Of a stretch of 64,000 nt of DNA, positions 23,289-33,900 are shown in pieces. The DNA is from Nitzschia sp. DOCU1 (taxonomy: Eukaryota > Bacillariophyta > Bacillariophyceae > Bacillariales > Bacillariaceae), in NCBI GenBank assembly GCA_951394045.1, contig OX595994.1:2418001-2482000 (forward strand), written 5' to 3'. A model generated the notes under the pieces. The model had not been told where the DNA came from. It was given only the letters and a program-made list of their open reading frames with translations, and ran no database searches. The translations under genes and the position numbers were made by a program. How positions within the stretch are numbered: the stretch's first letter is position 1; the number at the start of each line of letters is the position of its first letter.

Positions 23289-23769
23289 AGTTGAAAAGTG
23301 TTGCCGGCTCATAGCCTAGCTCATAACCCTGGAGTGAGTCGTCAACCAGTCCCGAGCCGCAGCTTACGGCACGTCCTATCTTTGCGATGGAAGTGAAGAC
23401 CGTTGGAGCCAAGACCGCCGAAATGGTGCCGACTGATGATGCTATGGAGTCGGCATTGACACCAATGTCTAAGACCGTTGGAAACAAGATGGAAGGGGCT
23501 GGAATGCTCAGCAACTGTAACCTCTCAACGCTACACTACGAGAAAGACCTGCTGTCGGACTAGTCGACGCTACGTTCGAGTTAGTCAAAGCAGCAAGAGT
23601 TATTATTCCATCCAAAGGCGTATTTTGACATCCATGACCTCTTTTTCGGGGTCGTTCGCCGAAAAAAGCAAGCGCGAGGTTACGATGATGATGAGAAACG
23701 AAACCATGAGGATGGAGAAATGCATGTATCATTCTCAGGCAACCCGCACAAAACGCTGATTGCGACATC
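23289..23769. other. Spacer between the inverted-repeat element and the mannosidase gene
   Basis: An open stretch from an ATG at 23389 (about 58 codons, with KTVGAKTA and KTVGNKME repeats) ends at a stop near 23565. Nothing identifies it. The promoter of the mannosidase gene is presumably here; no TATA-like box is convincing. Confidence 0.4.
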
Positions 23770-26700
23770 ATGGGATTATTTGGTCTTTCCTTCAATGATT
23801 CTATCGCTGGCACTTCTAGCTACAGCAGCCTTCATGGAAAGGAAGAAGAAGACGAGGCGTCCTCGTCGTCGTCGTCAAATCCTGAACCCGAGGATCTGCA
23901 GATAATCACAAGGCCACCGCAGCCGCACCACAGACAACGACGGAAACTACTTCTTTTACGAAGACTTCTAGTCGGTTTAGGGCTGGTTGTTATTCTTGTG
24001 TCGTGGGTATTGCAAATCAATCCTCATTCATTGCAAAGCGACAAGAAGTTTCGCGTCCAAAAGTTTGCTGCCTCGAGGAATCCACGCGTTCTCAATGTCC
24101 ATGTAGTGCCACATTCGCATGACGATGTCGGGTGGCAAAAAACTGTGGAACAATACTATTTGGGAGGCAACCAGAGTATTCAAGAAACGGGGGCCGTTCG
24201 AGACATTTTGACGACATCTATGCAAGCCTTGCTGCAAAATCCAGAACGGACCTTTTGCTTTGCGGAAATGAAATTTTTCAGCATGTGGTGGGACGAACAA
24301 CCCCCGACTGTCCGACGAACGGTCAAACAGTTGTTACAAAACAAGCAATTATGTATAGTCAATGGTGGATGGGATATGCACGATGAAGCCACCACGCACT
24401 TTATAGGAATGATCGATCAAATGACTTTGGGCCATAACTTTTTGAAACAACAACTCGACATTGTTCCCACAGTCGGCTGGCAGTTGGACCCCTTTGGACA
24501 TTCGGCTACTCAAGCCAGCCTTTTGACGTTTCGAATGGGCTTGGATGCCTTGTATTTTGGTCGTATCGACTCTCAAGATTTGCAACGACGTCATTTGGCC
24601 AGACAATGCGAGGGACTTTGGAATGCTTCGCAAAGCGAAAAGGATTCGACCATCTTTTGGGGACTAGCCGGAAGCTATGGGGGGAACTACAATTTCTTGA
24701 ACAATCGTCAGCATTTGGAGGATTTGACAAATGAAACCTTGGGGCCTTTGCTCTTACAGGAATTACTCGAAAAGATTGCCCGGCAAGCCGATCAAACCCG
24801 GGGCAATCATATCCTACTGACAATGGGCGGCGATTTTGCGGTACGTTGAAAACAGGAGCACTGGGACGATTTCGGCCAAACATCATTCTATATCTGACAC
24901 TTGCGTTCATTCGTTTTTAGTATTCCAATGCGACTCGTGATTTCTATAATTTGGATAGATTCATGGAAATGCTGGCGGGGTCTCCCAATGTATCCGACGC
25001 TTTGGGTCCACGCTTTGATCGACTCCAGATGTTTTACTCGACGCCCGAATACTATACTCAATCCAAATTCAGCGAACGTCAACAGCGTCAAAAGCAACAA
25101 GAACAGCCTGAAACGAATGCAGATCCGGAGTATGACGTGTCTTTGTGGGAAGTCAAACAAGACGATTTCTTCCCCTACGGGAATTGTGAATTGTGTTATT
25201 GGACGGGGTACTTCTCCTCCCGCGTTTCCTTTAAACGAATGGAACGAGTAGCGGCCTCCTTTTTGTTGGGAGCCAGGCAAATTGAGAGTCTCTTGGGAAC
25301 GACGCTGGCAACAAAGAGGTTTGGACAAGATCGCCCTCTATTTGAGTTGGAAGATGCACTGGCGATTTCCCAACATCATGATGCTATTACCGGAACGGCT
25401 CGACAACACGTGGCGGACGATTATAGTCGACGACTCCACAAAGGAATGGATACGGCGGCAAGACATGTCATAGAGCTGCTCCAAAGGACCATGGTCCAAA
25501 AGGATCCTGGTTCCATGACGTGGCCGGTGAACTGGCAATACTGTCCTTTAGTAAATGAATCCAAGTGTGAAATGACCGAAACGGCGGCCATGGATAATGG
25601 AGAGGATCTCTACGTCGTTGTCTACAATTCTCTGGCGCAAGAACGTTCTACCATTGTCCGACTGGTTGTATCGGGAGAAGCCACTTTTGAAATCAAACGA
25701 GTCGGTGACGAAGAAACAGCCCCAATTCAAATCGTTCGTTCCATTCCCGCCCTGCCATTGAGGGTTACCGACCGTGAAGCGAAATACATTCTACTGTTTG
25801 ATACGGGCACCCTTCCGTCGGTTGGGGCTGTAGTGTTTCGCGTTTCCAAGATCGCACAAAAAGAAGTGATTGAATCATCCTCCCCGATCGAGGACGGGGA
25901 CGGTGATGACTGGATGGAAGTCTCCAACGGGATAGTATCGGCAAGGCTAGATCAGCAAACTGGCATGCTACGTACGTTGAGCCAAGGCCATGTGCATGTA
26001 CAGGTCAATCATTCGTGGGGCTACTATCCTTCCTTTGATGCCACCATTGATACACCCGATTTGCCTAATCGGAGTTTCCGGCCGAGCTCCGGCGCCTATA
26101 TCTTTCGGCCCAAGATCTCAAATGGCAGGCCGGAACCTATTCATGCCAAGAGTGCCAAGATTTATCACACATCGGATTCTACAAAAAGTAGGGTGATTGA
26201 AGTGCACATCGAATTTGAAGTGCCATGGTTCAAGCAAGTAACGCGTATTCTTCCAAACCAGCCATACATTGAACTCGAATATACAATTGGCCCCATCCCG
26301 ATCGAACATAGTATTGGGAAGGAGCTTGTTGCAATATATGCGTCCGATATTTCCAATCATAAGGTCTTTTATACGGATTCCAATGGACGGGAATTTCAAA
26401 AGCGAAAACGAGATCATCGTCCGTCGTGGAGGGTCGATACGACGAGTCAACCCATTGCCAGCAATTTTTATCCCATAACGACCGCCATGTATATCGAGGA
26501 CGAATCCGAAAAGAGCGGCTTGACAGTCTTGGTGGATCGTGCACAAGGAGGTTCCTCTCTACGTAATGGCGAGATGCAAGTCATGGTCCAACGGCGCTTG
26601 CTGGCGGATGATCATCGGGGTGTCCAAGAGCCGTTGAATGAAACAACGGGTGGAATCACACCGTACCCTCCTTACGGCAACGGCGAACGTGTGGGCGATG

Positions 26701-27212
26701 GAATTGTCGTACGAGGCATACATCGTCTTCAAATTGGCGGTGCCAAAGCGGCCAGGTCATCCATGGATCCAACCTACGCCGAGCCAATTGTATTTGTGGG
26801 ATCTTTTTCGACTACTACTCCACACCAACAGGGAGTCACCTTTTCGAATTCATCCTTTTCTTTGGTAAAGCCTCTTCCCGAGAATATCATGCTGGTGACC
26901 TTGACGCGATTAGAGGCCAATGTGTACTTTGTTCGTCTCGCCCACCAATATGCCATTGGAGCAGATGATGAACTATCCAAGCCCGTTGTGCTGGACTTGA
27001 CTGATTTGTTCCAAAATCTTTTAGTCTTGTCCATCGAAGAGACAACGTTGAGTGGCAATCAAAAGTGGGAGGATTTCTTGGCCAGACGGTTGAGGTGGAC
27101 CAGAGCAGACACTACTACTTCTTTGGAAGGCTGCGTTTCATCTACAAGTATTACAATGGGCCCCATGCAAGTCCGAGCTTTCAAGTTGGTTGTGACTACT
27201 AGTATCAAGTAG
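23770..27212 (+). CDS. Alpha-mannosidase, glycoside hydrolase family 38, membrane-anchored
   Basis: Exons 23770-24840 and 24921-27212 with an 80-base phase-0 intron (GTACGT..TTTTTAG) give 1120 residues. Residues 1-60 are cytoplasmic-like, with an acidic/Ser run then basic HHRQRRK. A single hydrophobic segment follows at about 66-82, so this is a type II membrane protein. The GH38 catalytic domain starts with VHVVPHSHDDVGW (zinc His and Asp). It continues with GGWDMHDEATTHF, then WQLDPFGHSATQASL with the nucleophile Asp, and AISQHHDAITGT in exon 2 with the last zinc His. Sequence order resembles the lysosomal (MAN2B1) branch, but the anchor implies a Golgi or ER location. It removes alpha-linked mannose from N-glycans or free oligomannose. 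The exact linkage cannot be told from sequence. Confidence 0.93.
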
Positions 27213-27990
27213 AGTCAAGTAGCAGCAGGACATTTTTTCAGACGGCGTAGCTTTTTTGTGGACGCTCTGGCGGCATTTCAGCAATTCGTACCGTTTTTCA
27301 AGAAAGAAAGAACTGCCGAGTATTTCATTCTCCCCAAAACATTATTTCCTTGCTTGCTTGCTTGTATTACTAGTACTAGCTCTTTTACTAGTGCATGATA
27401 GAGAAAACAGCAGGGTAGAGACGTCTTGTCCATGACGAGGCGTGGATCAAGGATTGATGATGAGAGGGTAGAACGTTGGTCGTCAAATGCGGAAATTCAT
27501 GACTTGCGCGTCTTGCCATGCTCGATGCCGGCCCAAGAGGAATGTCGCCTACCACGTGGATTCTTCTAAGTCCGGTTTTGAGATATATTTCTTGGATTAT
27601 GCGGAAGATACCATTCGATTCGTGCTACCGGTAGAATCTAATGACTCATTCGAGGCATGTATTCCCGAAAGAGAAAGACGCGAAGGGCTCTATTCGGAAA
27701 TGAGAAAGCAACGAATGTTCTACCCACACTTGGGAATGACGTTTTCCCGCAAGCGCCTTTTTGTTCTTGGGCGTAGGCGCCACGTACGTTCTGGTACGTT
27801 TGAGGATTCTCCGCTACTACCGGTAGAGTGCACAATCGCACCACCACCACCACCAAAACGACGACTGCCTATTTTTCATTGTGGAAAGGGCTTGCCATTG
27901 CTTGCATTTCTCGTTTCACCACCAAACACAAAACACTAGCTACCTACCAGGTTGCGTCTATAGCTTTCTTTATACGGTACGAAACAAATT
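27213..27990. other. Intergenic spacer between the mannosidase and GAF genes
   Basis: Contains a short CTTGCTTGCTTGCTTG run (about 27348) and an unsupported 150-codon open frame at 27487-27939. It probably holds the 3' end of the mannosidase transcript and the promoter of the next gene. Nothing else seen. Confidence 0.5.
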
Positions 27991-29691
27991 ATGAAAATTC
28001 TGAGAAACTTTCGTCGTCGATTGCTGCAAAGTCGTGGTAGCAAGGGTGCTGAAAATCCTTCTATTGTAGATTTTCCCGACGAACAACGTTTAGCGATTGC
28101 CATGGGTGCCAAGAAACCACGTCAAAACAGTTTGTTGAGTGTGAGTGCCAGTGAATCCGGCTCTTCGTTTGGTGGTGGCCAATTCGATAATGACGCATCG
28201 TCGTCCTTTGTTGGCGCCGAAGTCGAATGGACGTTGCCCTTGGTGGATAAGGAAGTGACGATTCCACAAACCATGGAAGAAGAAATGAAACGTTTGAAGG
28301 CCCTTAATGATTATTTTGTATTGGATAGTCAAGGCGAAGTGGAGTTTGATCGTTTGACTGTGTTGGCCAGTCAAATCTTTCAAGTTCCGACTGCCTTGGT
28401 GTCACTGGTGGATTTGGGTCGACAATGGTTCTTGTCAAAAGTAGGATTGGATGCCAGTGAAACCCCACGCAAACATGCCTTTTGTGCCCATGTCATTTTG
28501 AACAAGTACAAATTATTGGTAGTGCCGGATGCAACCCAGGATTTTCGCTTCAAGGATAATCCATTGGTCACGGCTGGGCTGAAAATTCGATTTTATGCCG
28601 GTGCCGCTCTCGTGAGTCCCGAAGGATACAAACTTGGGACGCTGTGCATTATTGACTACAAGCCACGTCCAGAAGGTTTGAGTCCAGAACAACAAGGCAT
28701 GTTGCATGAAATGGCCGCCATGGTCGTATCCGCCATGGTCGCTCGACGCAATCGTATTCTCAAAGAAGAATATGAAGCACGCTTTGTCGAATTGGCAAGT
28801 ACGTTGCGAGATACACATCATCAATTGGAAACCGCCCGCATGACTTTGTCGAATATGCTTTCCGACAAGACTTGGGAAATGGATTCGGAACATGCCGTCG
28901 AATTGGCATCGATTAGTCGTACCTTGGGCGTCCAATCCAATATTTGTGCCGCAACCAGGCGCAAAGTCCTACAAGATACCGATATGGCCGTACTAGCCAC
29001 AAAAGAACCTCTGCACGACGAGGATGGATTTGAAAGTCCCGTGGTACATGACTATGAGAAGATGGCTCATCCTACCACCGACATGGAAAAACTCTTTGAA
29101 TCGGTCAATAGAGTATTGCCTACCTTTCCCTTTCATGGTACCGTTTCGATTGAATTTGAAAAGTCGGTTCCCCGTGAAATTATTGCTGAAGATTTGCTAT
29201 TGTTTCGATCCGTCTTGAATATGTTGACCCATTGCATGGGTGGCTCAGGCCCTAATGTCGAACCCAATCAATCTGGATTACGCATTCGTCGCATGAAACG
29301 TCATGGCAATGAATTGTTGGTACAATGTTGCAAGGCAGGACCACCGATTAGTGCCGAAACTGCCAAGGAATTGTTCAACCATAAAGAATCCTTGTTGGGG
29401 CCCGTCGCTAGCATGGTACGGTCATTGGGTGGACGCTATGGCATGTTTGAAGGCAAATGGGATCATCAAGGCGGGGCTTCCGGAGCGATTCAATCCATTT
29501 TTTGGTTTCAATTTCCTTATGAATTGCCAGAAGATTTGGATCCCTCGCAAAATAAGCTGACCAAAACGTTGCGTCAAGATCATCATGCTACGGAAGAAAG
29601 TATGGAAAAGAATACCAATGAAAAGATCAAATTGGATCCCTTTCAAGCCGCGTTAATGGAAGCGGGATGTGGAGGACGTGGTCGAAAATAA
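27991..29691 (+). CDS. GAF-domain protein with a degenerate histidine-kinase-like ATPase domain
   Basis: Single-exon gene of 566 residues starting MKILRNFRRRLLQ. After a Ser-rich leader, residues about 98-250 form a GAF domain of the type fused to two-component kinases: FDRLTVLASQIFQVPTALVS, HAFCAHVI, the RFYAGAALVSPEGY motif and LGTLCIID. A coiled-coil-like linker follows (ARFVELASTLRDTHHQLETA). Residues about 375-530 resemble an HATPase_c fold: LLLFRSVLNMLTHCMGG at the N-box position, then LLVQCCKAGPPIS, SLLGPVASMVRSLGGRYG and IQSIFWFQFP. The catalytic Asn of the N-box and the DxGxG glycines are not there, and no HE(L/I)RTP phospho-acceptor box is found, so I infer a pseudokinase or ligand sensor. 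No signal peptide, hence cytosolic or nuclear. A true GAF hybrid kinase lies at 51337-54381 on the other strand. Confidence 0.8.
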   Translation: MKILRNFRRRLLQSRGSKGAENPSIVDFPDEQRLAIAMGAKKPRQNSLLSVSASESGSSFGGGQFDNDASSSFVGAEVEWTLPLVDKEVTIPQTMEEEMKRLKALNDYFVLDSQGEVEFDRLTVLASQIFQVPTALVSLVDLGRQWFLSKVGLDASETPRKHAFCAHVILNKYKLLVVPDATQDFRFKDNPLVTAGLKIRFYAGAALVSPEGYKLGTLCIIDYKPRPEGLSPEQQGMLHEMAAMVVSAMVARRNRILKEEYEARFVELASTLRDTHHQLETARMTLSNMLSDKTWEMDSEHAVELASISRTLGVQSNICAATRRKVLQDTDMAVLATKEPLHDEDGFESPVVHDYEKMAHPTTDMEKLFESVNRVLPTFPFHGTVSIEFEKSVPREIIAEDLLLFRSVLNMLTHCMGGSGPNVEPNQSGLRIRRMKRHGNELLVQCCKAGPPISAETAKELFNHKESLLGPVASMVRSLGGRYGMFEGKWDHQGGASGAIQSIFWFQFPYELPEDLDPSQNKLTKTLRQDHHATEESMEKNTNEKIKLDPFQAALMEAGCGGRGRK

Positions 29692-30913
29692 ACGCATTGT
29701 CAAGAGAAATAGATTGTTTAGGTTTCAACTATTGAGGTGGTATAGTACAGAATGAAATGGAGGGTTAGTTTGCTTTTCTCCCTTGTTGTTGGCTACTACG
29801 TTGTTTCGAACCGATTCCCGCAGTCTCGTCTGATCTTTCGAGGGAAAGAGGCCTCGTCTCACGCCCTAGCTATCCATGGCTGTGAAGCAAAATAATCAAA
29901 TCATTGTACAGCGAATAACAGCAAATAAAAGAACTGGTCTTGAAAAACACTCACGGGCAAGCGATTGGTGGCTCGTCGTCAAGAAGGACTCCTCTATCGT
30001 CCTGTCGTCTCAAAAAGATACCATGCGAAATCATTCAGCAAGATAAGCGGGCCAGGATCCCGTTCAAGTTTGGGCATGTCCTTTATGTGAGGATCAAGGT
30101 GAGCGTCGTGTCGACGGAGGAATGACTCATTCTGGATGACTCTTCCGGCGTATCGTGGCGTTACGCAAAAAAGGGCACGACTACCAGCGGACGGAAATCG
30201 CAGGATACTTGGACGTACAACTGCTTCCATTTCTTTGGCGTCTCGTTGGAAAAGAAGCAACGCCTTTGAAAAGTTCGCCATCTTTTGTGACAGAAGGCAA
30301 ACGTTGGTGGCATTTAAGGATGACTGCGCCGGGCGGTGTCTTTTACGCGCCGGGCGATGGATCGGGTACGCTGTCTTCCACGGGCCCTATGATACGTTCC
30401 CTCCCGAACGTTGAGACTATTGTGTATCCCAAGAGGCATCGAAGCATTCCTACAGGTGTTGACAGCTGTGTGATGATTGCTTGAGATTCGTTCGAATGGT
30501 TGGTTGCTGCGCTTTATTTGACACCTTTGGATTGCGTGGGATTGGGTATCTTTGATTCCGGAATTCGTTCGTGTTGTCCCCATTCGATCGACCTGCCTGG
30601 CGCGCATTTTGATGCATGGCGGATATTCCTACACAAAAGTACCGCCCGTGTTCCTTGGAAGTCCACCCAAAATGGATCGGCGTTGCGCGCTTTTTCGATT
30701 CATGGCGGATATTTTGACACATAGGTGCCGTGGTGTTCTTGGAACATAGAGCGGGTCGTGTCGCTTCTGTGTCAGGGGCAATTGAAAACTACAGCTGTTC
30801 CTTACGTCGGTTAGCGCTTTGCTTCGGAAATATTATGAGGGCTATTATGAATCTGGGATAACACGACCGAACACTAAACTCTTCTTCAATAATGAGGAAG
30901 TTTCATCTCAATC
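29692..30913. other. Intergenic spacer, no recognised gene
   Basis: Forward frames 29940-30125, 30136-30414 and 30155-30484 partly overlap and could be pieces of a decayed coding region (for example GKRWWHLRMTAPGGVFYAPG), but I cannot join or identify them. A local duplication of CATGGCGGATATT occurs at about 30617 and 30702. Confidence 0.4.
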
Positions 30914-33900
30914 TTGGAGATGACCTATTGGGCGTTTCCCCTCTGTGGACTAACAATTTTTTACGAGAGCACAAAAGCAACAAAGATTCTGAAAAGCATC
31001 GAAGTGCAGCAGGCCAACAGTGACAAGGAGAAGATGGAGGCAGTACCAGCAGGGCCGGCGATAAAGCCGACGCAAAATGAGGGTGGAAGGAAGACATCCG
31101 CTCGTTACGGAGGGGTTACAATCGTATGTTTACTGGCTGTCATCGGGCTGGTGCCGCTCGCACTGTTTCTCTCCGTCGCCCGAAAAAGAAGCACATTGAC
31201 AGTTCGGGGAAACCAGCAAGCACCACTGCGACGGCCGCTGCCAGCAGGCCCCCATGTCGTGGCTGTTTATTCTACCGACGCCGACGACCATGGAAGAGAG
31301 GACCCCTCTGCTGCACCAGAAGCTTATGGAGAAGAAAATGAAGTCAAACATTCTATCCACGGGCTTGGAAATCGCCGAGAAGAAGAAGCTAGTACCGACT
31401 GTGTCCTGTCGGATGCGACCCCTTTTGTTTTCCTGATGCTCGTTGAGCTCAACAGTGCCCAATACGAATGCTTTGGTGATGCTGCTGAAGGCACAACCCG
31501 CATCTTGAGCAGCAACGACGAGGCGCAAATCAACAATGCCTTACTGACCACGTTCACTCTTTTGCAAGACCGATATTGCGATCCATACTTCCGAAACGTC
31601 ACGAGCGTTGAGATAGTCCGACAAGCAATTTCGCCTTCTTCTGCCCAGCCTCCTTTGTCGCAGGGGGTGAAAACCTCATCGTTGACTTTGGAAGTCAAAG
31701 TATTGGGGACGCTCCGTTGCAAGGCGTCAGAGAAGGGATGCAATGTTGAAAAGATAGGCTTGTTTGATCTGCCTTCGACGCAAGGACCTGATGATGGTCT
31801 TCTTCAAGAACCAGGACTGGAGTCAACATGTTTGTGCCCCGCTTCAAACAATACAACATCGACCATCGTCAGCAACAGAGGCCCGACTGAGTCGGAGTTT
31901 ATGGAAAAGTATGGTGTCTTATTGGACATTTTGGCTCCGTCTCTAGAATGCTCCGATCTTCAAGTGGCGGAATGTGCTTTTGGCAGTGTTTTCCAGACGG
32001 GCCTGACAATCACTTTTGCGGAACCCGATGCGGCCAAAAATGCAACAGATCTTATCCAATCAGAGGCTTTGAAAACGTTGAATGATTTGATAGAAATGGA
32101 TGGGCCCGATCTTTGCTACCCAGAATTCAGGATCGTTCAACGTGTCAATTTGGTTTTTCAAGAAGCCCGTCGTAAGCTCCAGCAATCATCCCTCACTGAC
32201 GGAACCTCGCTCTTCGCTACGCTGTCTGAAGAGTTGCTCAATGTCTCTGTAACCCCGTCAAAGTCTCCAACATCTTTGTTCGATGCTGCCCCGCAGCTTA
32301 CAGCTATTCTTTCTGTCGACGGAGTTTGTTCTGAATGTGGAAGTCAGCTCTTCATGAGCAACGACGTGAGCGCAAGAAGACGTCAAATCGCAACATCGTA
32401 CGAAGACGCCATGGCTCCGGATACTGCCGGCCGATCGCGTCATCTTCAGACAGCATCGAACACAACCGCTGAATCCAACTGCTTCTGTCCCATTGACTCC
32501 ATAATGGTTGGTGGGGCGCGTCAGCTTTCAATCGATCTGTTCTTGACGACTCTGCAAGAGCGAATAGGACTTCAGATCTTGAAAATTCAAGAGGTGGGGC
32601 CTCCGGGGAACATTCATCTTTATCCCTGTACGAATGTAACGACGACATTCAAGAGAAATGTCACAGTGGAGCTGCAGGTTGCTTGTGGCGTTGCCGACTT
32701 GCCGGCAAGCAATAAAGGGCGGATCAACTTGGCGTACCCCCAGGCCTACAATAGCCTTCGCACTTCGGTGTGCGATCCGTTTAATCTGACTGTGACCTCC
32801 GCCAATGTTGTTAATACAGGTACCTTAGGGGCTGACGGGGTCAGTTTACCACTCGAAATCGAAGTAACGGTGGATTGCTTCGGCTGCGATCCGCTCGAGA
32901 CCAGCCTCTACGGACTCCCTCAATCCCTGAACAATGACACTTCAGCGGGACCCGAAGATGCCCAGATATTTTCGTTCGAGAGTGATGAGGGGACGTGTAG
33001 TTGTGATTCAACCCTTCCCCGACACGCCCCTTTGGAAACTGATGTCATTGAGACTCTAGGTCTATCATTTTTGCAACAAGAGGATGTTGGCGCTGTACCA
33101 TCATGCATTTCCGGCGCTGTAGCGTGTGGTTTTGGGACGGGCTTTACATCAAGTGCCATTCTCCAAGTGGCAGTCAATGATACGCTTGTTGTAGAACCCC
33201 AAGAAACATCAAGTATCTTGCAATCTGCATATACTAATGCATTGAACAGGCTGATTGGCGGGGGGAATGCCACGCACTGCAACCCTTGGTTCGGCGTTGT
33301 GACGGATACTGAGTTCTTTCTCGAGTTCGTTTACAACAGCGTGGAGAGGGTCGTTAACCAGACAGCTGCAAGACGTCAGCTTCAAGACATGGCAGAAACA
33401 GCGAACGACAACAGCAATATCCCTTCTTCGGTTCCAACTAGCACGTTTGTGTACTCCTGGGCTGGTACGTCCGACGCAAACATCAGCGACACTCCCACTA
33501 CAGCTCCATCTCCTTCGGTCGATGATGAGACACAGTTCGTCGTAATCGATGCAACTGGCCTATGCAACGGTTGTCCATCGGAACTGATGTTTAATAACGA
33601 AGCGGAAGCTCGTCGGAGACGAATCGAGTATGAGACCAGCAAAACCGAGGCAAGCAGGTTCTTGGAAGATGGAGCACGGGAGGTGCCAGAATCCCAATGT
33701 TTCTGCCCCATTGGATCGGTTCAAGTTGTGCCAGATCTCCAGCAGGTCTCGCTCTTTCAAGTGCTTCAAGACGAATTATCACAACTTAGCAACGCAATCA
33801 CATTGATTGGAGCAGTTTCAGGTCTAACAAAAGTCGATTGCGTTGAGGAGACAGCGTTCTCCACAACTATCGACTTTCAATTCTCAGCGTTCGAGTGGGT

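Noticed and set aside
27487..27939. 150-codon forward frame before the GAF gene
   Set aside because: No domain, signal or repeat; unusual composition; more likely part of the 5' region. Could be revisited with RNA data.
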